The notes under the pieces are model-generated. The model was not told the DNA's origin, did no database searches, and saw only the letters and a list, made by a program, of their open reading frames with translations. DNA of 64,000 nt from Actinospineispora spinosispora DSM 44797 (GTDB taxonomy: Bacteria > Actinomycetota > Actinomycetes > Mycobacteriales > Pseudonocardiaceae). Location of the stretch: the NCBI RefSeq assembly GCF_000429025.1, contig NZ_KE386834.1, positions 832,110-896,109 on the forward strand. The letters are read 5' to 3'. Positions 32,197 through 40,373 of the stretch are shown piece after piece. Position 1 is the stretch's first letter; each line of letters starts with the position of its first letter. Made by a program: the position numbers and the translations under genes.

Positions 32197-32712
32197 GATG
32201 CGACGCGGACCACGAACCTTCTCGGCGCCGCCGCGCTGGGGGTGACCGAGCTGATGATGGCCCGGGTGCGAGCGACGTCGGGGGTCAGCGCGAGCGGTGC
32301 CGCCGCCCTGGTCGTGCTGGCGGACGCACCCGGGCTGAGCGTCACCGAGCTGGGACGGCGGATCGGACTGTCCCAGTCGGCCGCCGCGCGGATGGTCGAC
32401 TCGCTGCGGGATGCGCAACTGGTGGATCGCCAGCCGGGCGGCGGGCGCGAAGTGGCGCTTCACCTGCGCGCCGACGGGCGACGGGTCGTGGACCGGATAC
32501 TCACGGCGCGAGCCGGGGCGCTGACGGAGCTGGTCGAGGAGCTGGCCGATGACGAGCGCGCCGCCTTGGACGTGGCTCTGGAGGCCCTGCTCACCCGCCT
32601 GTACCGCAAGGTGGGCAGCACCGACCTGCTCTGCCGTTTGTGCGACCGGGAGACCTGCATCTCAGGGGCCGAGTGCCCGGTGGGTGCGGCCGGTCGAGCG
32701 ACGGGGCACTGA
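32191..32712 (+). CDS. MarR-family regulator with C-terminal Cys cluster
   Basis: 173 residues. MarR winged helix: LSVTELGRRIGLSQSAAARM and VDRQPGGGREVALHLRADGR. The C terminus adds LCRLCDRETCISGAECPVG with four Cys in about 15 residues, which may bind metal or sense redox. Two bases separate it from a DMT transporter, which it probably regulates. Confidence 0.87.
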   Translation: MHDATRTTNLLGAAALGVTELMMARVRATSGVSASGAAALVVLADAPGLSVTELGRRIGLSQSAAARMVDSLRDAQLVDRQPGGGREVALHLRADGRRVVDRILTARAGALTELVEELADDERAALDVALEALLTRLYRKVGSTDLLCRLCDRETCISGAECPVGAAGRATGH

Positions 32713-32714
32713 GC

Positions 32715-33545
32715 GTGGGTCTGCTGCTCGCGCTCGCGTCCTCGGTCTGTTACGGCATCGCGGACTTCACCGGCGGGCTGCTGTCGCGGAGGGCGAACTT
32801 CGCCGTGGTCGCGTTGGTCGGCCAGGCAGCGGGACTGGTGTTCACCCTCGTCGCGGCCTGTTTCGTCCCCGCCCAGGTGACGGTGGTCGACGTGGCCTGG
32901 GGTGGGCTGTCGGGGATCGGGACCGGTGTCGCCATGGCGTTCCTGTACCGGGGCCTCAGCCGAGGAGCCATGAGCGTTGTCGTGCCGATCAGCGCGGTGG
33001 GCGGCCTCGCCATCCCCGTCCTGGTCGGGGTGGCGGTTCTGGGAGACCGGCCGTCGACGTTGTCCGCCGTGGGCATCGTGGTCTCGGTACCCGCGCTGTG
33101 GCTGGTGTCGAGGGCCGAGCGGGGTGGCCGGATCACGGCGGCGCTGGGCGACGGGCTGATCTCGAGCGTCGGGATCGGGCTGCAGTACCTGGCGCTGGCC
33201 AGCGCCGGACCGGCGGCGGGCATCTGGCCCGTCGTCGCGGGCAGGGTCACCGCCACCCTGGCGGTGGTGCCGCTGCTGCGGCTCGCCTCCGGCCCCGCGC
33301 GGCTGTCAGCCCGCCGGTTCCTCGGCGCCGCGGCGACCGGCGGGTGCGCGGCGCTGGCGCTGGTCGCCTACCTGGTGGCGTCGAGACAGGACCTGCTGGC
33401 GATCGTGGTCGTCCTGTCCTCGCTGTACCCGGCGATCCCGGTGCTGCTGGGACTGACCGTCCTGCGCGAACGCCTCAACCCGCTCCAGGTGGTCGGGCTG
33501 CTCGGCACCGCGCTGGCGGTCACCTGCCTAACCGCGGGGCACTAG
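32715..33545 (+). CDS. EamA/DMT-family transporter
   Basis: 276 residues from GTG 32715. Ten hydrophobic segments in two EamA repeats (ASSVCYGIADFTGGLLSRRA; SVGIGLQYLALASAGPAAG) with the second repeat ending ERLNPLQVVGLLGTALAV. Drug/metabolite exporters of this size are common MarR targets. Convergent overlap of four bases with the next gene. Confidence 0.87.
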   Translation: MGLLLALASSVCYGIADFTGGLLSRRANFAVVALVGQAAGLVFTLVAACFVPAQVTVVDVAWGGLSGIGTGVAMAFLYRGLSRGAMSVVVPISAVGGLAIPVLVGVAVLGDRPSTLSAVGIVVSVPALWLVSRAERGGRITAALGDGLISSVGIGLQYLALASAGPAAGIWPVVAGRVTATLAVVPLLRLASGPARLSARRFLGAAATGGCAALALVAYLVASRQDLLAIVVVLSSLYPAIPVLLGLTVLRERLNPLQVVGLLGTALAVTCLTAGH

Positions 33546-34309
33546 CTCGGTTTGAGCCAGAGATAGACCGCCACCGCGATACCGAGCAGCACGACCGACC
33601 AGCGGAGCACGGCCTCGGGCAGCACGTTGGCGATGCGGGCACCCAGGTAGCCGCCGATCAGGGTCGCCGGCGCGATCAGCAGGACCGCGAACCAGTACAC
33701 GGGCGCGCCCAGGGCGAACACCACGACCGTGACGGTGGCGACCACCAGCGACAACACGGCTTTGACCGCGTTGAGCCGGACGAGCCTGTCGTGGGCGCAC
33801 AGCGACAGCACCGAGATGAGGATGACCCCGAGCGCACCGCCGAAGTACCCGCCGTACACCGACGCGACGAAGATCGCCGGCAGCAGGATGATCCGGCGGT
33901 CGGGCGCCTCCGGGTCAGGGTTTCCGATCCAGCGTTTGAGCTGAGGCGCGACCGCGAGCAGCAGCGCGGCGAGCAGCACCAGGCCGGGGACGATCGCGTT
34001 GAACACCTTGCCGGGCAGGACCAGCAGCAGCGCGGCGCCGACCGCGGCACCCACGGCGGCGACACCGATCGTGCTCAGCACCCTGACCCGTTGACCGTCG
34101 AGCTGCGTGCGGGCACCGAAGATCGTGCCCGCGTAGCCCGGCCACTGTGCCACCGAGTTGGTCACGTTCGCCGCGAGCGGCGGCAGCCCCACCGCGAGCA
34201 GAGCGGGGAACACCAGCAGCGAGCCCCCGCCCGCGATCGCGTTGACCGCACCCGCGACCAGCCCGGCTAAGACAAGGAACACCAGCTGACCTGGCGAGGA
34301 GACCGTCAC
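33542..34309 (-). CDS. TauE/SafE-family membrane transporter
   Basis: About 255 residues from GTG 34309; upstream frame to 34369 adds only a basic tail and neither start has a clear ribosome site. Eight hydrophobic segments, starting LVFLVLAGLVAGAVNAIAGG, with the duplicated GGYFGGALGV and GGYLGARIANVLP elements of the sulfite/anion exporter family. Substrate unknown. Confidence 0.85.
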   Translation of the reverse strand: MTVSSPGQLVFLVLAGLVAGAVNAIAGGGSLLVFPALLAVGLPPLAANVTNSVAQWPGYAGTIFGARTQLDGQRVRVLSTIGVAAVGAAVGAALLLVLPGKVFNAIVPGLVLLAALLLAVAPQLKRWIGNPDPEAPDRRIILLPAIFVASVYGGYFGGALGVILISVLSLCAHDRLVRLNAVKAVLSLVVATVTVVVFALGAPVYWFAVLLIAPATLIGGYLGARIANVLPEAVLRWSVVLLGIAVAVYLWLKPS

Positions 34310-34385
34310 GAGAACGGACGGTATCCCGACGACCCGTCGTCGGCGGCACGTGGCGTGCCGCGCCGTCACGCGAGGGTGGGCGGCG

Positions 34386-34790
34386 TCACGGTGCGGCCGG
34401 TCGAGAGGCCGCCGGCTGGTAGGTGCCGAAACACCACACGTTGCCCTCCGGGTCGTTCACGGCGAACTCCCGTGAGCCGTACTCCTGGTCGGTGAGGCCC
34501 ATGACGACCTGAGCGCCCGCCGCCACCGCCCGATCGTGCGCGGCGTCCGGGTCGGCGACCGCCAGATACAGACAGGCACGTCCGGTGTCGAACGGGCTCG
34601 GCTCGCTCGGCCTCGAGCTGATCATGACGACGCCGTGGCCCCAGCTGAGCGTCGCGTGCGGCACCGTGCCGTCGGCCGCTTCGACGACGTGGTCGACGGT
34701 GAGTCCGAGGGCGTCGGTCAGGAACCGGATCGCGGCAGGTGCGTCGGCATAGCGGAGTGTCGGGTAGATACTCGGTGCGTTCTCGTCCAT
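34386..34790 (-). CDS. VOC-family (glyoxalase-fold) protein
   Basis: 134 residues: two beta-alpha-beta-beta-beta repeats, YPTLRYADAPAAIRFLTDAL and LYLAVADPDAAHDRAVAAGA, ending FAVNDPEGNVWCFGTY. Metal-ligand residues are partly conserved, so either an enzyme or a binding protein. It lies next to a broken AraC gene on the same strand, a frequent pairing. Confidence 0.85.
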   Translation of the reverse strand: MDENAPSIYPTLRYADAPAAIRFLTDALGLTVDHVVEAADGTVPHATLSWGHGVVMISSRPSEPSPFDTGRACLYLAVADPDAAHDRAVAAGAQVVMGLTDQEYGSREFAVNDPEGNVWCFGTYQPAASRPAAP

Positions 34791-34844
34791 GCGACGACGC
34801 TAGAGGCCCGCCGTGCCCGCCGGCTTGGACGAATGTGACCTGGT

Positions 34845-35668
34845 TCAGCTCGCCGCCCGACGTACCAACGCCGAGGGCGGAAGGCCGGTGAGTCGGCGGA
34901 ACTCCCTGACCAGGTGGCTGTGGTCGGCGTAGCCCGTCTCAGCGGCCACCTCGCTGATCGACATCGGGCTCGGTGCGGCGGTCTCCGGCATCAGCAGACC
35001 GGGCCCGGTGAGCAGCGTCAGCGCGCGCCCGAACCGCAGCAACTGACCGGTCGACTTGGGCGTCAGGCCCACCTGCCGCGTGAACCGGCTGGTGAAGTGC
35101 CGCCGGCTCCACCCGACCTCGGCCGCCAGCCGGGACACCGGCACCGCCCCGTGCGTACGGGACAGGGCGCGCCAGCCCCAGGCCACCTCGGGATCCTCGG
35201 TCGGCCCGTCCTCCCACCAGCCGCCCAGGCGCGCTCGACAAGACGGAACCGATCGGTCCAGGTTGCTGAATCGGCGAGTTGCTCGGCGAGGTCCCGCCAG
35301 CCGGGCCGGCGTAGCTGTCCGACGTCCACGACGGTGTCGGCGAGATCGGACATCGGCATGCCCAGCAGCCGGTACGCACCCAGCGGGGTCAGGTCGATCT
35401 GCAGGCAGCTCAGTGTTCCGCTGTGCTCGGTGTCCACCGGGATCTCGTGCAGGCCGGCGAGGAACGATGTGAACATCCCGGACCCGGTGGCGGAGCTGAT
35501 CCGGATCCGGTCGCCGAACCCGAGGATCAGCGTGACACCCGCGGCGGGCAGCTCCGTGCGGCACTGCGAGCCGCTGGCCCGCCCGGTGAACCCGGCGATC
35601 CGGCGTACGTGGGCGGCGAAGCTCGGATGCGGCTGGTGCCACCTCACGACCGGCGCGCCCTGTTCCAC
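34845..35668 (-). pseudogene. AraC-family regulator interrupted by a frameshift
   Basis: The N-terminal ligand domain is in one frame from 35668 (MEQGAPVVRWHQPHPSFAAH through WTDRFRLVERAW), and the C-terminal AraC double helix-turn-helix is in another frame ending at 34845 (EVGWSRRHFTSRFTRQVGL, AAETGYADHSHLVREFRR). The shift falls at about 35205-35235, in GC-rich GGGCGGCTGGTGGG. A single-base sequencing error or a real frameshift are both possible. If real, the regulator is inactive and the VOC gene may be uncontrolled. Confidence 0.75.
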
Positions 35669-35682
35669 CTCGCCAGTGTGCC

Positions 35683-36183
35683 CTAATGCGCTGGTGGCGG
35701 GGGAGGGATCGACTCGATGTCCGGGGTCCGGTCAGGCCAGATCAACAACACCGCGCACGGCGCGTGGTCGACCACGAACCGGGTCGTCGGGCCCAGGCTG
35801 TGCGGGCCGAGACGCGAATGGTCACCGTCGCGTGCGCAGACCAGCAGCGACGCACCCTGGCAGGCCGCGACGACCTCACGTTCCACCCGGCCCGACCGGA
35901 CCTCGCGCCGCGACGGGTGCCCCAGCCGGTCCGCCGCCGCGGCGAGCAGCTGCTCCGATTCGGCGTCCGCCAGATCCGCCACGGCCCCGCCAGGGTCGTG
36001 GCTCGGGCTGTGCCGGCCGAGCAACCCGCCGAACGCGCCGTGCAGGGCCTCGCTGATCTCGACGTCCACGATGTGCAGCAGCACGATCTCCATCGTGGCG
36101 GCCTCGGCGAGCGCCGCCGCGGCGTCCACCGTGGCCGTCCAGGTGCCCTCGGTGATCCACACGACCGCGCGTTGCGAGCTCAT
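35683..36183 (-). CDS. universal-stress-protein-like protein linked to the SLC13 permease
   Basis: 166 residues from ATG 36183, overlapping the permease stop by ATGA. Opens RAVVWITEGTWTATVDAAAA, contains a HIVDVEIS strand and ends VCARDGDHSRLGPHSLGPTT, RFVVDHAPCAVLLIW, the UspA-fold C-terminal nucleotide loop (G-x9-G-ST type, here GPHSLGPTTR). Probably a cytosolic nucleotide-binding partner that regulates the transporter. Confidence 0.75.
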   Translation of the reverse strand: MSSQRAVVWITEGTWTATVDAAAALAEAATMEIVLLHIVDVEISEALHGAFGGLLGRHSPSHDPGGAVADLADAESEQLLAAAADRLGHPSRREVRSGRVEREVVAACQGASLLVCARDGDHSRLGPHSLGPTTRFVVDHAPCAVLLIWPDRTPDIESIPPPPPAH

Positions 36184-37460
36184 ACGAGCCATCCTCGACC
36201 GACCGTCAAGCCGAACCACAACGCCAGGACCGCCGCGACCAGACAAGCCGGCACGGTGAGTAGCCCGAGCAGGACGAACTCCCTCGGCGACGGTGACGAG
36301 TCCGAGCCGCTCAACCCGGCCAGCACCCGCCGCCACAGCAGCGTGGCGAGCGAACCGACGTAGGTCAGGTTGGGGCCGATGTTCACCCCGAGGAGCACGG
36401 CGAGCACCAGACCGGGATGGGTGCCCGGCCCGAGGGCACCCAACAGCGCCAACGTCGCGGGCAGGTTGTTCACCAGGTTCGCCAGTGCCGCCGCCAGTGC
36501 CGCAACGGCCAGCAGACCCAGCAACGACGGTGCCGCCGGGATGAGCGCGGCGAGCGTATCACCCAGTCCGTGCGAGGTGACCCCCGCGACCACGACACCC
36601 AGCGCCAGAACGAACAGACAGAACAGCGGCGAGGCCGAGGACACCAGCTCGGTGACCCGCACCCTCCGCGACACCAGGGCGGGCACGGCCAGCACCACCG
36701 CGCCGGCCACCGCCACCCACGCCGGATCCACCCCGATCGCCCCCGAGGCGCCGAACCCGGCGAGAGTCACCGCGAGGACCGTGAGCGCGAACCGGGGTGC
36801 GGCCTCAGCTTCGGCGGACTGCGGTTCGGCCCGTCCGGCCAGATCGGCGCCGAAGAACCGCCGGAACACCAGGTACTCGACGCCGATCGCGGCCAGCCAC
36901 GGTAACGCCATGAGAGCGCCGAACGCCGTGAACGACAGCCCCGAGGCGGAGAACGCCAGCAGGTTGGTCAGGTTCGACACCGGAAGCAACGTCGACGCCG
37001 AGTTGGCCAGATGGGTACACGCGTAGACGTGCGGTTTGGGCCGCAGCCGCAACCGCGCCGCCGTCCCGAACACCACCGGGGTCAACAGCACCACGGTGGC
37101 GTCCAGGCTCAGCGCCGCGGTGGTGACCGACGCGGCCACGAACACCAACCCGAGCAGCCGCACCGGCCGCCCGGCGCTGGCCGCCGCCAGCCGCCAACCC
37201 AACCAGCGGAACACCCCCGCCGAGTCGGCCAGATGAGCCAGCACCAGGATCGCCGCGAGGAACCCCACGGTGGGCCCCAGCTCAGCGACCTTCCGCACCG
37301 CCTCCGAGGGAGCGACCAGCCCGAGCACCACCGTCAGACCCGCCGCCGGCACCGCGACCAACGCCTCCGGCAGCCCCCGAGGCTGCGCCATGGCGAAGGT
37401 CAGCACAGCGGCCAGCAGCACCAGCGCGACGATCTCGGCGGCGACGGAACCCAACATCAC
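36180..37460 (-). CDS. SLC13/ArsB-type anion permease
   Basis: 426 residues with about 11 helices. DASS/ArsB features: LAHLADSAGVFRWLGW, LDATVVLLTPVVFGTA, NSASTLLPVSNLTNLLAFS and NLVNNLPATLALLGA near the end. Could carry dicarboxylate, sulfate or arsenite; no ars genes are nearby. Translationally coupled to a universal-stress-like protein. Confidence 0.85.
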   Translation of the reverse strand: MMLGSVAAEIVALVLLAAVLTFAMAQPRGLPEALVAVPAAGLTVVLGLVAPSEAVRKVAELGPTVGFLAAILVLAHLADSAGVFRWLGWRLAAASAGRPVRLLGLVFVAASVTTAALSLDATVVLLTPVVFGTAARLRLRPKPHVYACTHLANSASTLLPVSNLTNLLAFSASGLSFTAFGALMALPWLAAIGVEYLVFRRFFGADLAGRAEPQSAEAEAAPRFALTVLAVTLAGFGASGAIGVDPAWVAVAGAVVLAVPALVSRRVRVTELVSSASPLFCLFVLALGVVVAGVTSHGLGDTLAALIPAAPSLLGLLAVAALAAALANLVNNLPATLALLGALGPGTHPGLVLAVLLGVNIGPNLTYVGSLATLLWRRVLAGLSGSDSSPSPREFVLLGLLTVPACLVAAVLALWFGLTVGRGWLV

Positions 37461-37510
37461 GCGCGCCCGGCCAGGTCCATGTGCAGGAGGCTAATTCGCC
37501 GAGGCCGACG

Positions 37511-38059
37511 TCATTCCTTCGGAGTGCCGCGCAGCCGCGACACCGCCGTCCCGAACTCCTCGTCGGTCAGCACACCACGATCCCGCAGCTCGTCCAGCAA
37601 ACGGAACTGCCCGGTCGCCGTGGCGGTCGCGGACCGAGGCGTCGGCACGTTCGTCGCGCGCGAGTTCACCAGCGCCGCGAACGAACGGGTTTTGCGGGAG
37701 GAGAACACCGCAACGGTCTTGATCGTCCACGACCAGTCGGCGCCCTTGATGGTCAGGAACACGTCACGAACCGCGCCACCATCGCTCGGATTCACCTCGT
37801 CGGTCGTCGACTCACTGACCGAGGCACTGACCCCGACCAACGAATGCGACTCACGACCACGCTCGATGCGGTCCTCGTAGAGACTCACACCGCTGTAGCG
37901 CGCCACCAGATCGCCCAGCCGGGCAGCGCCGCGCGGCCGCTCGACCTTCGCCAGGTAGTACTCGTCCCTGGCCTGACGCAACTGGCTCTTCGTCCGGGCC
38001 AGCTCTTCCTGCATACGCTGGCCTCGACTGGTGATGTCCTGGCGAAACTGGTTGAACAT
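37511..38059 (-). CDS. SHOCT-domain protein with PH-like (DUF4429-type) core
   Basis: 182 residues from ATG 38059, GGAAGG six bases upstream. N-terminal coiled coil of about 45 residues, a beta-rich middle (FLTIKGADWSWTIKTVAVFS, RSFAALVNSRA) and a C-terminal SHOCT helix pair LLDELRDRGVLTDEEFGTAV. SHOCT tails often mediate oligomerisation or localisation. Function unknown. Confidence 0.8.
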   Translation of the reverse strand: MFNQFRQDITSRGQRMQEELARTKSQLRQARDEYYLAKVERPRGAARLGDLVARYSGVSLYEDRIERGRESHSLVGVSASVSESTTDEVNPSDGGAVRDVFLTIKGADWSWTIKTVAVFSSRKTRSFAALVNSRATNVPTPRSATATATGQFRLLDELRDRGVLTDEEFGTAVSRLRGTPKE

Positions 38060-38157
38060 CGGACCTTCCCGTGGGTGGCTGTAGTGCTTGCCTCGTCGTC
38101 CATTGTGGGGCAAGTGTTACCGCCTGGGCGGGTCATCAACCGCGAAACGCTGAGACC

Positions 38158-38163
38158 TATACT
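38158..38163 (+). promoter_or_regulatory. -10 element of rnpB
   Basis: TATACT lies 7-8 bases before the predicted 5' end of the RNase P RNA. No strong -35 is evident. Confidence 0.5.
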
Positions 38164-38174
38164 TCGACTGCGGA

Positions 38175-38569
38175 CGAGCTGGCCGGGCGGTCGCGTCGGC
38201 GTGACCCGGTGGCGACACCGGCAGCGCCGCCGAGGAAAGTCCGGACTCCGCAGGGCAGGGTGGTTGTTAACGGCAACCCGGGGCGACTCGCGGGACAGTG
38301 CCACAGAAAACAGACCGCTCCGACGCGCAAGCGCACGGAGTAAGGGTGAAACGGCGGTGTAAGAGACCACCAGCGCACCGGGCGACCGGCGCGGCTAGGT
38401 AAACCCCACCCGGAGCAAGACCAGACAGCAGGCGCTCGAGGGCTGCCCGTCCGATGCCTGCGGGTAGGTTGCACAGAACCCGTCGGCGACGGCGGGTCGA
38501 GATGGATGGCTGCCGAACGGGACCGCCGCAAGGCACCCGGGAACAGGATCCGGCTTACAGGCCAGCTCG
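38175..38569 (+). ncRNA. rnpB: RNase P RNA (class A)
   Basis: Catalytic RNA of ribonuclease P, which trims tRNA 5' leaders. The P1 helix pairs CGAGCTGGCC (38175-38184) with GGCCAGCTCG (38560-38569). Between them are the universal blocks GAGGAAAGTCCGGACTCC at about 38232-38249, CACAGAAAACAGAC, AGTAAGGGTGAAACGG and the 3' ACAGGATCCGGCTTACAGG. Length of about 395 bases fits actinobacterial class A RNAs. All long reading frames across it are spurious. Confidence 0.95.
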
Positions 38570-38607
38570 TTCGCTCTCTCTCTTTTGGGCCTGTTTCGCG
38601 CGCGATA

Positions 38608-38663
38608 TTTTTCTGTGACCACCCCGGCTCGCGTAAACGCTCGCTGGGGTACTCCCAGAAAAA
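38608..38663. repeat. imperfect 26-bp inverted repeat, loop TAAA
   Basis: Arms 38608-38633 and 38638-38663 match at about 20 of 26 positions, each beginning or ending with a run of T or A. It lies 38 bases after rnpB and could end transcription from either side. Confidence 0.5.
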
Positions 38664-38845
38664 AAGGCTCGAGGACTCGCCCGGGCGCGCGCTAGTGGCC
38701 GGCTGGGGAGCCGCCGACGGAGTCGGCGACGTTGGTTGCGGACATTCACTGCCCGGCCTTCGCCGGAACTCCTTCGGAGACTCGCGGAGCCAACTCAGCC
38801 GTGGCTGGGTTCGCCGTGGCTGGGTTGGCTGTGGCTGGGGCACTT

Positions 38846-38907
38846 CGCAGAGCGTTGTGTCGTGTCGCAGATGTTGGAACATCTGCGACGCAGCACGACG
38901 CTCTGCG
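38846..38907. repeat. 30-bp inverted repeat with two-base loop
   Basis: Arms 38846-38875 and 38878-38907 pair at all but a few positions around GG. The outer CGCAGAGCG/CGCTCTGCG and the inner CGCAGATGTT/AACATCTGCG blocks are perfect. Mismatches lie in the centre of the arms, as if compensated over time. Confidence 0.65.
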
Positions 38908-39051
38908 AGGTGTGACGGACAGGGCTGATGGGACCGGTGGGGCGCCCCTCGTAACCTCGCCAGCGCGACGCGTGCACCTCACTGGGGCGCGGCGCAGCCG
39001 TGCCCGTGGGGGCGCGCAGACTGCCCCCGTCCCCGCGATCCTGGCCCGCAC

Positions 39052-39161
39052 TTGGCGTGGTCGGGCGGTGTCAACCCTGAAACCTCGCCCCCGAACCCGT
39101 GCAACCAGGAACGAGTGCGAGGCCGGCGAAGCCGGGGGTTGACGCCGCCCGACCACGCCAA
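39052..39161. repeat. 26-bp inverted repeat with one mismatch flanking 58 bases
   Basis: 39052-39077 and 39136-39161 are reverse complements except one base (GTGTCAA versus TTGACGC). Spacing of 58 bases and a nested smaller stem suggest a small mobile or structured element. Confidence 0.6.
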
Positions 39162-39173
39162 GACACTGGATGG

Positions 39174-39298
39174 CCAGCGGGGACACCCCGAACCCCCGAA
39201 CCAGCGGGGACACCCCGAACCCCCGAACCAGCGGGGACACCCCGAACCCCCGAACCAGCGGGGACACCCCGAACCCCCGAACCAGCGGAGACACCCCC
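39174..39298. repeat. 27-bp direct tandem repeat, four exact units plus a partial
   Basis: Identical units at 39174-39200, 39201-39227, 39228-39254 and 39255-39281, each starting CCAGCGGGGACACCCCG, then a partial, diverged fifth. Units are contiguous, so it is a minisatellite and not a CRISPR array. It ends six bases before the stop codon of the phytase-like gene. Confidence 0.85.
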
Positions 39299-39303
39299 GG
39301 GAC

Positions 39304-40341
39304 CTACCGGATGGCCGGAAGCCGGACCGTCAGCTCGTACAGGCGAGTGATCTGGTTCGGGTTCTCGTTGTCGTCGCTCACCAGCAACAGACCGAGGCTG
39401 CCGTCCGGGCGACGAGCCGTGACGGTCATGCCCTCGATGTTGTCCAGCAGGGGGTTCGGCTGCGGCTGGCGTGCGGTGGCGCCGAGCGCCGGGCAGTGAC
39501 CGACGTCCGCCAGCAGGATCTTGTCCGGCAGCCGCACGTCGGGCGTCCGGGTCAGGTTCCGAACCTCGGTGACGTCGGTCGCGGGTCGCGGATCGGCGAG
39601 GTAGAGGTGGATCGTGTTCCCGAAGCCCGGCTTGAAGCCCCTCTCCAGGACCAGGAGCCGCCCGTCGTCCAACGCGGCGATCTCGGAGACGCCCAGGTGA
39701 GGATCGACGCGGTAGCCGAACTGCCGGTCGAGCCGGAACGTCGAGCCGGAGCGCATCCAGGTCTGGAAACGCACCAGATCACCGGCGTCGCCGGACAGCG
39801 GCCCCTCCATCGAGGCGATGAGAGTGTTGCCTCCGGAGGCCAGGGTCAGCCCCTCGAACGTCAGGTTCTTCTCGGCCCGTCCGTCCGGCGCGACCCGCAG
39901 CTGGTCCGGCACGGGAAGGGAGTCGACGAGCTTGCCGTCGCGGGTGTAGCGGCGGATCGACGGCTCGACCTCCGAAGTGATCAGCCGGGTGCCGTCGCCG
40001 TCGACCGCTACCGCCTCGGAATCGAGCGGCTTCCCGTTCTGGTCGGCGAGCGGCACCACACCGGTCGGCCGGAACGTCGTGGCGTCCAGCGAGAACAGCG
40101 ACGACCGGTCGGACAGCGCGTCGATCCGCCCGTCGGGGTCGACCGCCAGGCCGGACAGGTTGCCCACGTAGGTGTCCTCGAACGTCGTCTTGTCCAGGAC
40201 GTCGGAGAACCGGTCGAGGGTGACCGACGAGGAACACGGCGCGGGACCGGTGCCGGACCCGGCGGCCGGCGGAGAGGGCGGGGCACACGACACGACGAGG
40301 AACGCGATGCCGGCGGCGGTGGGGAGGAGACGAGATCGCAC
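39304..40341 (-). CDS. phytase-like esterase lipoprotein
   Basis: 345 residues from GTG 40341. Signal peptide with lipobox LVVSCAPP at residue 16-20, so the mature protein is lipid-anchored outside the cell. The body is the 'esterase-like activity of phytase' beta-propeller domain: LSGLAVDPDGRIDALSDRS, FEGLTLASGGNTLIASMEG, ALDDGRLLVLERGF and DNIEGMTVTARRPDGS. Substrate unknown; phosphate ester or calcium binding is typical of the family. A longer upstream frame is antisense shadow. Confidence 0.85.
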   Translation of the reverse strand: MRSRLLPTAAGIAFLVVSCAPPSPPAAGSGTGPAPCSSSVTLDRFSDVLDKTTFEDTYVGNLSGLAVDPDGRIDALSDRSSLFSLDATTFRPTGVVPLADQNGKPLDSEAVAVDGDGTRLITSEVEPSIRRYTRDGKLVDSLPVPDQLRVAPDGRAEKNLTFEGLTLASGGNTLIASMEGPLSGDAGDLVRFQTWMRSGSTFRLDRQFGYRVDPHLGVSEIAALDDGRLLVLERGFKPGFGNTIHLYLADPRPATDVTEVRNLTRTPDVRLPDKILLADVGHCPALGATARQPQPNPLLDNIEGMTVTARRPDGSLGLLLVSDDNENPNQITRLYELTVRLPAIR

Positions 40342-40373
40342 CGACGCACTCTCGCACGCGCCCGGATCGGCCC

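Larger units (their letters stand above)
38570..39303. other. gene-free repeat island between rnpB and the phytase-like gene
   Basis: 734 bases with no credible gene. It holds, in order, a 26-base imperfect hairpin (38608-38633 with 38638-38663), a block related to 19845-19900, GTGGCTGGG repeats at 38812-38838, a 30-bp hairpin at 38846-38907, a 26-bp inverted repeat at 39052-39161 and a 27-bp tandem repeat. Open frames here have repetitive, low-complexity products and no ribosome sites. Confidence 0.7.

Noticed and set aside
32549..34270. 573-codon plus-strand frame
   Set aside because: Runs across the DMT and TauE genes out of frame; low-complexity product.
38175..38569. Several open frames across rnpB
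   Set aside because: The RNA's conserved core and P1 pairing explain the sequence.
38746..39294. Minus-strand frame of 182 codons with MSPLVRGFGV repeats
   Set aside because: It is the translation of the minisatellite and hairpin DNA, with no ribosome site and no domain.
39174..39298. CRISPR-like repeats
   Set aside because: The 27-bp units are contiguous without spacers and no cas gene is present; it is a tandem minisatellite.
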